64,000 nt of DNA from NCBI GenBank assembly GCA_041060555.1, contig JBEUDS010000007.1; one strand, written 5' to 3'. Positions 16,002-26,885 of this stretch are shown here, one piece after another. Numbering within the stretch: position 1 is the stretch's first letter; each line of letters opens with the position of its first letter. The position numbers and the translations under genes were made by a program. The notes under the pieces are model-generated. The model was not told where the DNA came from. It saw only the letters and a list, made by a program, of their open reading frames with translations, and searched no databases. Origin of the DNA: CAUJIW01 sp963205175 (GTDB lineage: Bacteria; Pseudomonadota; Alphaproteobacteria; Sphingomonadales; Sphingomonadaceae).

Positions 16002-19000
16002 CACTGCGCCTCCGGTGCCGGCGCGGTCAGGGCGGTATCGGCCTTGCGCCAGCGCTGGCTGACGCGCTGCACCACCACGTAGAGCAGCGGCACGAAGATG
16101 AGCGCCAGCACTGTGGCGCCGACCATGCCACCGACCACGGCGGTGCCGATGGCGTTGTGGCTGCCCGAGCCGGCGCCTGTCGAGACCGCCAGCGGCATGA
16201 CGCCGAACACGAAGGCCAGCGAGGTCATGATGATCGGCCGCAGCCGCAGGCGCACCGCCTGCAGCGTCGCCTCGATCAGTCCGGCGCCCTTGGCCTGCAG
16301 GTCGCGGGCGAACTCGACGATCAGGATGCCGTTCTTGGCGGTCAGGCCCATGGTGGTCAGCAGGCCGACCTGGAAGTAGATGTCGTTGGACAGGCCACGC
16401 AGCGAGGTCGCCGCCAGCGCACCGAGCACGCCGAGCGGGATCGACAGGATCACCGCCATCGGGATCGTCCAGCTCTCGTAGAGGGCCGCCAGCAGCAGGA
16501 ACACCACGATCACCGACAGCGCGTAGAGCGCGGGCGCCTGGGCGCCGGCCTCGCGTTCCTGTTGCGAGATGCCGGTCCATTCATAGCCGATGCCGGCTGG
16601 CAGCCGCGCCGCCAGCTCCTCCATCGCCGCCATGGCGTCGCCGCTGCTGTAGCCCGGTGCCGCCGCACCCTGGATGTTCACCGACGGCAGGCCGTTGTAG
16701 CGCTCCAGGCGCGGCGAGCCGAAGGTCCAGCGGCCGGTGGCGAAGGCGGAGAACGGCACCATGTCGCCCTGGTCGTTGCGGACGAACCACTTCTCCAGGT
16801 CCTGCGGCTGCATCCGCGCCGAGGCCTCGCCCTGGATATAGACCTTCTTCACTCGACCGCGATCGAGGAAGTCGTTGACATAGGCGCCACCCAGCGCGGT
16901 GCTCAAGGTGGTGTTGATGTCGCTCATGGTCAGCCCCATGGCACCGACCTTGGCCGGGTCGATGTCGATCTTGAACTGCGCGGCGTCATCAAGGCCGTTG
17001 GGGCGCACGCCGGCCAGACGCGGGTCCTGGGCCGCCATGCCGAGCAGCTGGTTGCGGGCGTTCATTAGCGCTTCGTGGCCAAGGCCCGCCTCGTCGCGCA
17101 GCTGCAGGTCGAAGCCCGAGGCGTTGCCGAGTTCCTGCACCGCCGGCGGGACGATCGGCACCACCATCGCCTCGCGGATCTGCGAGAAAGCGCCCATGGC
17201 CCGCCCGGCGAGGGCGGAGACCTTGAGGTCGCTGCTGGTGCGCTCGTCGAACGGACGCAGCCGCACGAACACCATGCCGGCGTTCTGGCCGGCGCCCGCG
17301 AAGCTGAAGCCTGCGACCGTGAAGGCCGACTGCACGACGTCCTTCTCGCGGGTCATGTAATACTGCTGCACCTTGTCGAGCACGGCCAGCGTGCGTTCCT
17401 GGGTGGCGCCGGCCGGCAGCTGCACCAGCGTCAGCATCATGCCCTGGTCTTCCTCGGGCAGGAAGGCGCCGGGCAGACGGGCGAACAGCACCGGCACCGC
17501 CAGCAACAGCAGGGCGAAGGCGATCAGCCCGCGCCGGCCACGGCCGAGCAGCCGCTGCACGCCGGATTCGTAGCGCGCGGCGGTGCGGTCGAAGCCGCGG
17601 TTGAACCAGCCGAAGAAGCCCCGCGCGGCGTGCGGATCGTGCCCGTTGGGCTTGAGCAGGGTGGCGCACAGCGCCGGCGTCAGCACCAGCGCCACCACCA
17701 CCGACAGCAGCATGGCGGCGACGATGGTGATGGAGAACTGGCGGTAGATCACGCCCTGAGAGCCGCCGAAGAAGGCCATCGGCACGAACACCGCGGACAG
17801 CACCAGCGCGATGCCGATCAGCGCGCCGCTGATTTCGTCCATCGACTTGCGGGTCGCCTCGCGCGGCGACAGCCGCTCGGTGGTCATCACCCGCTCGACA
17901 TTCTCGACGACGACGATGGCATCGTCGACCAGCAGGCCGATGGCCAGCACCAGCGCCAGCATGGTCAGCGTGTTGATGATGAAGCCGGCGGCGGCCAGGA
18001 TGCCGAAGGTGCCCAGCAGCACCACCGGCACGGCGATGGTGGGGATCAGCGTGGCGCGCCAGTTCTGCAGGAACAGGAACATCACCAGGAACACCAGCAC
18101 GATGGCCTCGACCAGCGTCTTGATCACATCGTCGATGGAGCGCTGCACGAACGGCGTCGAGTCGTGCGGGATGACGTAGGAGACACCCTCGGGGAACGAG
18201 GCCGACATCTTCTCCATTGTCGCCTTGATGGCCTCGGCGGTGTCCAGCGCGTTGGCGCCGGTGGCCAGCTTGATCGCCATGCCGGCGGCGGGCTTGCCGT
18301 TGTAGCGGGCGACGCTGCCGTAATTCTCCGAACCCAGCTCGACACGGGCGATATCGCCCAGCCGCACAGTGGCGCCGTCGCTGGCGGATTTGACCACGAT
18401 GGCGCGGAACTGCTCGGGCGTCTGCAGGCGCGACTGCACCGAGATGGTGGCGCTGATCGCCGTGCCGGGCAGCGCCGGCGTGCCGCCGAGCTGGCCGGCC
18501 GACACCTGGGTGTTCTGCGCCTTCAAGGCGGTGACGACGTCAGCGGGCGTCAGGTCGCGGGCGGCGAGCTTGTCCGGGTCGAGCCAGATGCGCATGGCGT
18601 ACTGGGCATCGAACAGCTGCACGTCGCCGACGCCGTCGAGGCGGCTGATCGGGTCCTGGATGTGGGCGGCGAGATAATCGCCCATGTCCTTGCCGGAATA
18701 GCGGCCGTCCTTGGAATACAGCGCCACCACCATGATGAAGTTGCGCGCCGACTTGGTGACGGTGACGCCCTGCTGCTGCACTTCCTGCGGCAGCAGCGGC
18801 GTGGCGCTCTGCAGCTTGTTCTGCACCTGCACCTGGGCGATGTCGGGGTCGGTGCCGGCCTTGAAGGTCAGCGTCACCTGGGCCGAACCGCTCGAGTCGC
18901 TGGTGGCGCTCATGTACAGCAGGCCGTCGAGACCCTTCATCTTCTGCTCGATGATCTGGGTGACGGCGTCCTCCATGGTCTGGGCGGAGGCGCCGGGGTA

Positions 19001-19147
19001 ATTGGCCGAAACCGTCACCTGCGGCAGCGCGATATTGGGATATTGCGCCACCGGCAGCGAGAAGACGGCAAGACCGCCGGCCAGCATGATGACCAGCGCG
19101 ATGACCCAGGCGAAGATGGGTCTGTCGATGAAAAACCGCGACAACAT
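16001..19147 (-). CDS. RND multidrug efflux pump, HAE1 family (AcrB/MexB-like)
   Basis: A 1048-residue proton-driven inner-membrane pump, the normal HAE1 length. It begins MLSRFFIDRPIFAWVIAL and carries the family signature stretch GLLVDDAIVVVENVERV, whose two aspartates correspond to the proton-relay pair Asp407/Asp408 of AcrB. Two large periplasmic loops and 12 membrane segments are apparent. It follows the membrane fusion gene by 6 nt and overlaps the channel gene start. Substrate range is not predictable from sequence. Confidence 0.95.
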   Translation of the reverse strand: MLSRFFIDRPIFAWVIALVIMLAGGLAVFSLPVAQYPNIALPQVTVSANYPGASAQTMEDAVTQIIEQKMKGLDGLLYMSATSDSSGSAQVTLTFKAGTDPDIAQVQVQNKLQSATPLLPQEVQQQGVTVTKSARNFIMVVALYSKDGRYSGKDMGDYLAAHIQDPISRLDGVGDVQLFDAQYAMRIWLDPDKLAARDLTPADVVTALKAQNTQVSAGQLGGTPALPGTAISATISVQSRLQTPEQFRAIVVKSASDGATVRLGDIARVELGSENYGSVARYNGKPAAGMAIKLATGANALDTAEAIKATMEKMSASFPEGVSYVIPHDSTPFVQRSIDDVIKTLVEAIVLVFLVMFLFLQNWRATLIPTIAVPVVLLGTFGILAAAGFIINTLTMLALVLAIGLLVDDAIVVVENVERVMTTERLSPREATRKSMDEISGALIGIALVLSAVFVPMAFFGGSQGVIYRQFSITIVAAMLLSVVVALVLTPALCATLLKPNGHDPHAARGFFGWFNRGFDRTAARYESGVQRLLGRGRRGLIAFALLLLAVPVLFARLPGAFLPEEDQGMMLTLVQLPAGATQERTLAVLDKVQQYYMTREKDVVQSAFTVAGFSFAGAGQNAGMVFVRLRPFDERTSSDLKVSALAGRAMGAFSQIREAMVVPIVPPAVQELGNASGFDLQLRDEAGLGHEALMNARNQLLGMAAQDPRLAGVRPNGLDDAAQFKIDIDPAKVGAMGLTMSDINTTLSTALGGAYVNDFLDRGRVKKVYIQGEASARMQPQDLEKWFVRNDQGDMVPFSAFATGRWTFGSPRLERYNGLPSVNIQGAAAPGYSSGDAMAAMEELAARLPAGIGYEWTGISQQEREAGAQAPALYALSVIVVFLLLAALYESWTIPMAVILSIPLGVLGALAATSLRGLSNDIYFQVGLLTTMGLTAKNGILIVEFARDLQAKGAGLIEATLQAVRLRLRPIIMTSLAFVFGVMPLAVSTGAGSGSHNAIGTAVVGGMVGATVLALIFVPLLYVVVQRVSQRWRKADTALTAPAPEAQ

Positions 19148-19153
19148 GATGGA

Positions 19154-20296
19154 TCAGCCCTTCGAGGTAACCAGCGTCGGTTTCACCGGCATGCCGGGGC
19201 GCAACTGCTGCAGGCCGTCGACGATCACCGCGTCGCCGGCCTTGAGACCGCCGGACACCAGCCAGCGGCTGCCGACCGCCTGGCCGACCTGGATCGGCCG
19301 CAACTCGGCCTTGTTGTTCGGCCCCACCACCAGCGTGGTGGCATGGCCCTGGGCGTCGCGGCTGACGGCGGCCTGGGGCACCAGCAGGGCGTCGTCGAGG
19401 TGCTGCCGCGGCAGTGTCGCGCGCACATACATGCCCGGCAGCAGCAGCCCGTCGGGGTTGGCGAACTGGGCGCGCAGCGTCACCGAGCCCATGGCCGGAT
19501 CGACCGCGACCTCGCTGAACTTCAGCGTGCCCTTGCCGGGGTAGGCCGAGCCGTCCTCCAGCGTCAGCGCGACGTCGGCCGTCCGGTCGCGCCATGCCGT
19601 GCTCCCGTTCATTGCCTTGCGCAGGCGCAGCAGATCGGCCGCCGACTGGGTGATGTCGACATAGACGGGGTCCAGCCGGTGGATGGTCGCCAGCGCGTCG
19701 GCCTGGCCGGCGGTGACCAGCGCGCCGGCGGTCACCGTCGATTTGCCGATGCGCCCGGAGATCGGCGCCATCACCCGGGTGTAGCCGAGGTTGATCTCGG
19801 CCTGGCGGACGGCGGCCTGCTGGGCGGCGACATTGGCCAGCGCCTGCTGATAGGCCGCCTGGGCATCGTCATTGTCCTGCCGGCTGACGGCGTTGGTGGT
19901 CACCAGCTCGCGGTAACGCTCGGCCTTGAGTTTGGCGGCGCCGAGTGTCGCCCGGGCCTGGGCGAGGCCGGCGCGCGCACTGTCGAGCTGCGCCTGATAG
20001 GGCGCGGGGTCGATCTGGTAGAGCGGCTGGCCCTGGCGCACCAGCGCGCCCTCGGTGAATAGCCTAGCAGTGACGATGCCGCCGATCTGCGGCCGCACCT
20101 CCGACACTTCATAGGCGGTCACCCGGCCGCTCATCTCGCTGGTGAGGTCGACCGGCTGGGGCGCCAGCGTCACCACGCCGACCGGGGTCGGCCCTCCGTT
20201 GCCGCCCTGGGGCGCGTCCGACTGGCAGGCGGCCAGCAGGCCGGCGGCAGCCAGCAGGGTGAGAACGGCGGGCGGGGCGGGGCGGGGGGCAGCCAT
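19154..20296 (-). CDS. RND efflux membrane fusion protein (AcrA/MexA-like)
   Basis: A 380-residue periplasmic adaptor lipoprotein. The signal peptide ends with LLAACQS (Cys24). It continues with the biotinyl-lipoyl-like segment SEVRPQIGGIVTARLFTEGA, a long coiled coil (about residues 100-170) and the APISGRIGKSTVTAGALV half of the lipoyl domain. I chose ATG 20296 with GAGG just upstream. A longer frame from 20371 would cover the palindromic operator and has no signal-like start. First gene of the three-gene efflux operon, divergent from the TetR regulator. Confidence 0.92.
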   Translation of the reverse strand: MAAPRPAPPAVLTLLAAAGLLAACQSDAPQGGNGGPTPVGVVTLAPQPVDLTSEMSGRVTAYEVSEVRPQIGGIVTARLFTEGALVRQGQPLYQIDPAPYQAQLDSARAGLAQARATLGAAKLKAERYRELVTTNAVSRQDNDDAQAAYQQALANVAAQQAAVRQAEINLGYTRVMAPISGRIGKSTVTAGALVTAGQADALATIHRLDPVYVDITQSAADLLRLRKAMNGSTAWRDRTADVALTLEDGSAYPGKGTLKFSEVAVDPAMGSVTLRAQFANPDGLLLPGMYVRATLPRQHLDDALLVPQAAVSRDAQGHATTLVVGPNNKAELRPIQVGQAVGSRWLVSGGLKAGDAVIVDGLQQLRPGMPVKPTLVTSKG

Positions 20297-20352
20297 GGGA
20301 ACCTCGAAATGCGGCGGTGCGACGGACCGCCCGAATATCTGGACAAATCGAA

Positions 20353-20366
20353 AATGAACGTTCATT
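20353..20366. promoter_or_regulatory. TetR-type operator palindrome
   Basis: AATGAACGTTCATT is a perfect 14-bp palindrome in the 132-bp gap between the divergent efflux operon and the TetR gene. TGAACG/CGTTCA half-sites are common for TetR-family repressors of RND pumps. Its position, 57 bp upstream of the adaptor start and 62 bp upstream of the regulator start, would allow one site to repress both promoters. Confidence 0.75.
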
Positions 20367-20428
20367 CTCATGTTTGGAACTTAATCCCGGCCCGGTTTCG
20401 TGTCAACTGCTGGACCCGGGGAGGACGT

Positions 20429-21085
20429 ATGAACGAACAGAACAGTGAGGCCGTGATTCGACGACAGTCGCTGGCGGACAGCCGGCGGGCGCAGATTCTG
20501 GAGGCGGCGGAGGCCTGCGCGCTGCGCGCCGGTTTCCATGGCGCCAGCATGGCCGAGATCGCCAAGCAGGCGGGCCTGAGTGTCGGCCAGATCTATCGCT
20601 ACTTCGAGAACAAGGCGGCGATCATCGCCGGCCTTGCCAAGCGCGACCGCGACGAGTTCAGCGGTTTGTTCGACGCGCTGGAGCATAGCGACGATCTGCT
20701 GGGCGGCCTGAGCAACCTGATCATCGACGCGGTGCGGGCGTTCGCCGGCAGCAAGCACGCGGTACTGATGGTGGAAACGGTGGCGGAGACGGCGCGCAAC
20801 GAGGAAGTGGCGCGCATGGTGCGGCTGACGGATGCCGAGGAACGCCAGCGCCTGCTCGACACGGTGGCCCGCCTGCGCCGGCCGGACTGGAGCGACGACG
20901 ACGTGCTGCTGCGCACCGAGATGATGGCGATCATCATCGAGGGCATCGCCGTGCGGGCGATCCTGCACCCCGAGCTGGACAAGGAGAAGCTGGCCCAGCT
21001 GGCCGGCTGTCTGGTCCGCCATGCGCTCGACAGCGAGTCGGTGGCCGCATTGCGGACGCGCCAGGAAGCGGCGGTCAGCGGCTGA
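20429..21085 (+). CDS. TetR/AcrR family transcriptional regulator
   Basis: A 218-residue repressor. The N-terminal helix-turn-helix covers residues 20-65, with GFHGASMAEIAKQAGLSVG and QIYRYFENKAAII. The C-terminal ligand-binding domain (residues 80-205) is all helical. ATG 20429 is preceded by GGGGAGGA, much better than the longer in-frame start at 20309, which lies before the operator. The divergent position next to the RND operon with a shared palindrome makes local repression and self-regulation very likely. Confidence 0.92.
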   Translation: MNEQNSEAVIRRQSLADSRRAQILEAAEACALRAGFHGASMAEIAKQAGLSVGQIYRYFENKAAIIAGLAKRDRDEFSGLFDALEHSDDLLGGLSNLIIDAVRAFAGSKHAVLMVETVAETARNEEVARMVRLTDAEERQRLLDTVARLRRPDWSDDDVLLRTEMMAIIIEGIAVRAILHPELDKEKLAQLAGCLVRHALDSESVAALRTRQEAAVSG

Positions 21086-21121
21086 GCGTCAGATGGTGGC
21101 GGTGCGCGAGGGACCGCGCGG

Positions 21122-21529
21122 CTATTCCAGCGTCAGCAGATAGGTCACGACCTCCTGCCGCCGGGCGGCGTCGGCGATGCCCATGAACGGCATCCGGGTG
21201 CCGGGAACCAGTTTCTGCGGCGATGTCAGCCAGCGGTCGAGCGTCGCGGCGTCCCAGGTCAGGCCCGACTTTTTCAATGCATCGCTGTAAGCATAACCGG
21301 GCACTGAGGCGGCCTTGCGGCCGGCGACACCGGCGAGGCTGGGGCCGAAGCCGTTGCGGCCGGTCTCGATGGTATGGCAGGCGAGGCACTGGGTGAAGGC
21401 CGCCGGGCGTGTGGCCGGCGGCGGAGCCGCCGCCGTGTCGGCGCGGGCGGGCATGGTGGTCAAGGCGATGGCCGCGGCAAGCAGGGGAGGGGCGATCCGG
21501 ACCAGCGCCGGGGTGACGCTACTCGACAT
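21122..21529 (-). CDS. exported class I cytochrome c
   Basis: A 135-residue monohaem cytochrome. A signal peptide of about 30 residues ends in PARA. Haem is attached at CLACH (Cys48, Cys51, His52). Later family segments are FGPSLAGVAGRKAASVPGYAYS and PGTRMPFMG, with Met113 as the expected sixth iron ligand, as in cytochrome c2/c550 types. It lies downstream of the exported catalase-peroxidase on the same strand, separated by a 92-bp gap containing a strong stem-loop. It is a close relative of the cytochrome on the other side of katG. Confidence 0.9.
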   Translation of the reverse strand: MSSSVTPALVRIAPPLLAAAIALTTMPARADTAAAPPPATRPAAFTQCLACHTIETGRNGFGPSLAGVAGRKAASVPGYAYSDALKKSGLTWDAATLDRWLTSPQKLVPGTRMPFMGIADAARRQEVVTYLLTLE

Positions 21530-21572
21530 GGGCGTTACTCCAACTCATGTTTGGGCATGCGATGATTGAGAA

Positions 21573-21598
21573 ACGGCGGCATCCCGTGATGCCGCCGT
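21573..21598 (-). terminator. stem-loop terminator after katG
   Basis: ACGGCGGCATC (21573-21583) and GATGCCGCCGT (21588-21598) form a perfect 11-bp stem with a 4-nt loop. On the minus strand it is followed by TTTCTC, a short pyrimidine run. It lies 24 bp past the katG stop and before the cytochrome gene, so it should end or attenuate katG transcription. Confidence 0.7.
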
Positions 21599-21621
21599 CT
21601 CCATCGCCGACCGTCGGGATA

Positions 21622-23871
<2,250 letters not shown>

Positions 23872-24124
23872 GCCCTCCCGTGGATGTGTGTATTTGCAGG
23901 CGGGGCGCACGATACGGCAGACGGCAAATATGAAGGAAACGCATTGTATTCATCAGTGTGATCGAATTCGGCGATGAATGCTTGTGCGACTGCACAATAG
24001 TACCCTGAAAACACCGGATACTTTGCGATACTGAGGCGGGCCCGCAATCAAGTATCCGCGATCGTTACGGCGGCGGCTATGGTCTTGGCCGGGCCGCGGG
24101 ATGATCGCCCGACGGAGGCCGGTG
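23872..24124. promoter_or_regulatory. katG upstream region with two inverted repeats
   Basis: The gap is AT-richer than its surroundings. ATTCATC (23948-23954) pairs with GATGAAT (23973-23979) across 18 bp, and TTGTGC (23982-23987) pairs with GCACAA (23992-23997) across 4 bp. Either could bind a regulator. I see no clear OxyR or Fur box. A katG promoter is expected here; no convincing -35/-10 pair could be fixed. Confidence 0.4.
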
Positions 24125-24577
24125 TCACAAGCCGGGATTCTTGAGATAGGCGATCAGCGCGGCGCGATCTTCCGGCCTTGCCATGCCGGTGAAGGGCAGG
24201 CAGAGGCCAGGTGCGATCGACTGCGGTCGGTGGAGCAGCCGGTCCAGTTGTTTCTCGTTCCAGATGAAGCTCTGGTGGCGCAAGGCGTCAGTGTAGGTGA
24301 AGCCCTCGATCGACGCGACAGGACGATCAACGATCGACGCGAGATGAGGCCCCGCCATCGGACGCGAGTCGGCGCTTGTTGCATGGCAGGCGGCGCAACG
24401 GATGAACAGGCGCTGGCCGGCTTCTTCCGCCGATGGTCCGTCGGCACGCGCAGCGGTGCCCGGCAGCGGGTATAGGGACAACAGCAGCGCCGCGACAATG
24501 TGGATCGCGTTGGCGCTGGCGCTGCGTGCTCGTGCCGCGCGGGGGCTAACTGACGTGTCGTTCCGGGGTACTGGCAT
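24125..24577 (-). CDS. exported c-type cytochrome lacking the usual Met ligand
   Basis: A 150-residue protein with a long N-terminal export region (hydrophobic about residues 24-42, cleavage near TAARA), then the haem site CAACH (Cys61, Cys64, His65). The rest parallels the other cytochrome here: MAGPHLASIVDRPVASIEGFTYTD matches its GPSLAGVAGRKAASVPGYAYSD. Where that protein has PGTRMPFMG, this one reads PGLCLPFTG. The sixth-ligand methionine is therefore Leu127, with Cys126 before it and Met132 after it. The gene is upstream of katG on the same strand and may be co-regulated. Function unknown; electron carrier or sensor are both possible. Confidence 0.82.
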   Translation of the reverse strand: MPVPRNDTSVSPRAARARSASANAIHIVAALLLSLYPLPGTAARADGPSAEEAGQRLFIRCAACHATSADSRPMAGPHLASIVDRPVASIEGFTYTDALRHQSFIWNEKQLDRLLHRPQSIAPGLCLPFTGMARPEDRAALIAYLKNPGL

Positions 24578-24789
24578 GGCTGCGGCTTCGGATGGGGAAC
24601 TGTCTTGCGGTGGTCATGCCGCCGTGTCGACTGGCGATGGCGGCGATACGGACCACCACGTTGGGCGCGCTCATCTGAGCGTGGATTGGCACCGCCCTCG
24701 GATTTCCCATAGCTGGTGCTTTGCGTCGGGCTGGTCAAGGGTGTCGCCGGATCAACGACCGACACAGCAGGCAGGAAGAGGACAGGATC

Positions 24790-25560
24790 ATGGGCAATCT
24801 GACGGGGCGGGTGGCGCTGGTGACGGGGGCTGCCAACGGCATCGGGCTTGCCATCGCGGGCACGCTGGAGGCCGCCGGCGCCCAGGTGGTGACCACCGAC
24901 ATCGTACCGGCGCAGGCGCCGGTCGGACGCTTCCTCGCCCATGACGTGACCTCGCCCGAACAGTGGGCCGGGGTGCTGGCGACCGTCGAGCGCGAATTCG
25001 GCCGGCTCGACGTGCTGGTGAACAATGCCGGCATCGTCCATTCGGCGCCGGTGGAGACGACGAGCCTGGAGGACTGGCGGCGGGTGACGGCGGTCAACGT
25101 CGATGGCGTGTTCCTGGGCGTCAAGGCGGCACTGCCGCTGATGCGCGCGAGCGCCGCGACGACGCCGTTCGGCGGCTCGATCATCAACGTGTCCTCGGTG
25201 GCCGGTCTGGTCGGCGCGCCGCTGTTCAGCGCCTACTGCATGAGCAAGGGCGCGGTGCGGCTGTTCACCAAGGCGACGGCGGCCGAGTTCGGCGTGCTGG
25301 GCCACAAGATCCGCGTCAACTCCGTCCATCCCGGTGGCGTCGATACCGCGATGATGGATCGCATCTACGCGCGTGCCGTCGAGCAGGGGCTGGTGGAGTC
25401 GGTGGAGGCGGCGCGTGCCGGCGTGGTCGCCACTCATCCGCTGGGCCGGCTCGCCAACCCGGACGACATCGCCAAGGTGGTGCGCTTCCTCGCCTCCGAC
25501 GATGCCGGCTACATGACCGGCTCGGAAGTGGTGGTGGACGGCGGCCACACCGCGATCTGA
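24790..25560 (+). CDS. short-chain dehydrogenase/reductase (SDR)
   Basis: A 256-residue classical SDR. The cofactor motif TGAANGIG lies at residues 12-19, NNAG at 78-81, and the catalytic Ser136, Tyr149 and Lys153 are in place (YCMSK). An aspartate at the end of the second strand (TTDIVP) favours NAD(H). ATG 24790 has AGAGGACAGG upstream. It stands alone between the katG group and the convergent phosphodiesterase gene, so its substrate is not indicated; many relatives act on 3-beta or 20-beta hydroxysteroids or other secondary alcohols. Confidence 0.87.
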   Translation: MGNLTGRVALVTGAANGIGLAIAGTLEAAGAQVVTTDIVPAQAPVGRFLAHDVTSPEQWAGVLATVEREFGRLDVLVNNAGIVHSAPVETTSLEDWRRVTAVNVDGVFLGVKAALPLMRASAATTPFGGSIINVSSVAGLVGAPLFSAYCMSKGAVRLFTKATAAEFGVLGHKIRVNSVHPGGVDTAMMDRIYARAVEQGLVESVEAARAGVVATHPLGRLANPDDIAKVVRFLASDDAGYMTGSEVVVDGGHTAI

Positions 25561-25565
25561 GCCCG

Positions 25566-25584
25566 GCCGGCGGTTGGCGCCGGC
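25566..25584. terminator. short stem-loop between convergent genes
   Basis: GCCGGCG (25566-25572) and CGCCGGC (25578-25584) form a perfect 7-bp stem with a 5-nt loop, just after the SDR stop and before the end of the oppositely transcribed phosphodiesterase. There is no clear T run, so terminator function is only likely from position. Confidence 0.4.
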
Positions 25585-25600
25585 ATTGCTGTCATCACTC

Positions 25601-26137
25601 TCAGGCGCTGCCCAGCGGGTAGCGTTCGAGGATGGTGTAGACCGCGCCGTCGCGGCTGAGCGTGCTTTCGTAGAGGCAGAAGTCGTCCACCGGGAAGGGG
25701 GGACCGCTGATGCCGCCCTGGTCGGTCATGAAGCCGCCCAGCGGGCCGGTGCGGCCATTCAGGCGGGCGATGGTGATGTGCGGCTTGAACTGGCGCGTCT
25801 CCGGCGCGATGCCAACGCGGGCGAGTGCCTGATCGACCTTGTTGTGCAGCGCCTTCACCGCCGCCTCCGGGGTGACGCCGATCCACAGCGCCTCCGGCCG
25901 GGTGGGCTTGCCGAACACGCCCGCGCCGGCGAGCGACAGGCTGAAACGCGGGTGGTGGACGCCCGCCAGCGCGGCCGCCGCGTCGGCGGCCTGGTGGCGG
26001 TCCAGCTCGCCGAGGAAGCGCAGCGTCAGGTGCAACTGGTCGGCGCTTTGCCAGCGGGCACCGGAGACACCGCCTTGGGCCAGCAGCAGCCGCTGCTTGA
26101 TGTCTTCCGGCGGATCGAGGGCGACGAACAGGCGCAT
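25601..26137 (-). CDS. thpR: RNA 2',3'-cyclic phosphodiesterase (2H family, LigT/ThpR)
   Basis: A 178-residue 2H phosphoesterase. The two catalytic HxTx motifs are present: HLTLRFLGEL near residue 37 and HITIARLNG about residue 120. The family opens 2',3'-cyclic phosphate RNA ends. I chose ATG 26137 (MRLFVALDPP), the usual family start; a GTG 30 nt upstream is possible but adds atypical residues. It follows the tesA-like gene on the same strand after 48 bp. Confidence 0.87.
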   Translation of the reverse strand: MRLFVALDPPEDIKQRLLLAQGGVSGARWQSADQLHLTLRFLGELDRHQAADAAAALAGVHHPRFSLSLAGAGVFGKPTRPEALWIGVTPEAAVKALHNKVDQALARVGIAPETRQFKPHITIARLNGRTGPLGGFMTDQGGISGPPFPVDDFCLYESTLSRDGAVYTILERYPLGSA

Positions 26138-26185
26138 GGCGGCGAAATCCAGGTGGTCGGGGCGCACGAGTGGGTACGCGTGGCG

Positions 26186-26839
26186 CTAGCGTAGCGCCTG
26201 TTTCACCGCCGGCGCCAGTCTGTCGACAATCACCCGCACGCCCTGGGCGTTGGGGTGCATGCCGTCGGCCTGGTTGAGTTTCGGGTTGGCGGCGACGCCA
26301 TCGAGAAAGAACGGATAGAGCGCCACGCCATGGGCCTTGGCGAGGGTGGGATAGATGGGATCGAACGCCCGGGCATAGTCCTGGCCCAGGTTGCGCGGCG
26401 CCATCATGCCCGCCAGCAGTACGCGGATCTTGCGCCGCTTCAGGTCGCCCAGCATGGCGTCGAGGTTGGCGCGGGTCAGCTTCGGGTCGATGCCGCGCAG
26501 CGCGTCGTTGGCGCCGAGTTCAAGAATCACCAGGTCGGGTTTGGTCTTCAGCGACGCCAGCACCCAGGCCAGTCGCGCCCTGCCGCCGGTGGTGGTGTCG
26601 CCCGAGACGCCAGCGTTGTGAACCCGTACCTTGAGCCCGTCGGCGCGCAGTTTCGCCTCCAGCCGGGGCACGACGCCTTCGCCGGGGCCCAGGCCATAAC
26701 CGGCGGTCAGGCTGTCACCGAAGGCGAGAATCAGCTTTTCCGCGGCCACGGCTGGCAGGCTGATGGTTGCGACCAGCACTGCCAGGCTCAGGACGAGTGG
26801 ATTGAACATCCGCTTGAACACACCATATCCCCGGGTCAT
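26186..26839 (-). CDS. tesA: periplasmic SGNH arylesterase/thioesterase (TesA-like)
   Basis: A 217-residue SGNH hydrolase with a signal peptide (VLVATISLPAVAA). Block I is FGDSLTAGYGL with the nucleophile serine, block III is ELGANDALRG, and block V is DGMHPNAQG with the catalytic Asp-His. It is like E. coli TesA (acyl-CoA thioesterase I/arylesterase). The start ATG 26839 has AAGGTG upstream. It lies divergent from a YbbA/YbbP-type ABC pair, the same arrangement known around tesA in other proteobacteria. Confidence 0.88.
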   Translation of the reverse strand: MTRGYGVFKRMFNPLVLSLAVLVATISLPAVAAEKLILAFGDSLTAGYGLGPGEGVVPRLEAKLRADGLKVRVHNAGVSGDTTTGGRARLAWVLASLKTKPDLVILELGANDALRGIDPKLTRANLDAMLGDLKRRKIRVLLAGMMAPRNLGQDYARAFDPIYPTLAKAHGVALYPFFLDGVAANPKLNQADGMHPNAQGVRVIVDRLAPAVKQALR

Positions 26840-26885
26840 GGTTACACCTTCGCAATCGCATCAATTCCAGCACAGGCCTGAAACA

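Noticed and set aside
17075..20062. Plus-strand frame of about 995 codons opposite the RND genes
   Set aside because: Low-complexity Arg/His/Gln/Gly translation, opposite strongly recognisable AcrB and AcrA family proteins; not a gene.
20297..20371. Longer start (20371) for the RND membrane fusion protein
   Set aside because: It would place the TetR operator inside the coding region and spoil the lipoprotein signal; ATG 20296 has a ribosome site and a lipobox at the right distance.
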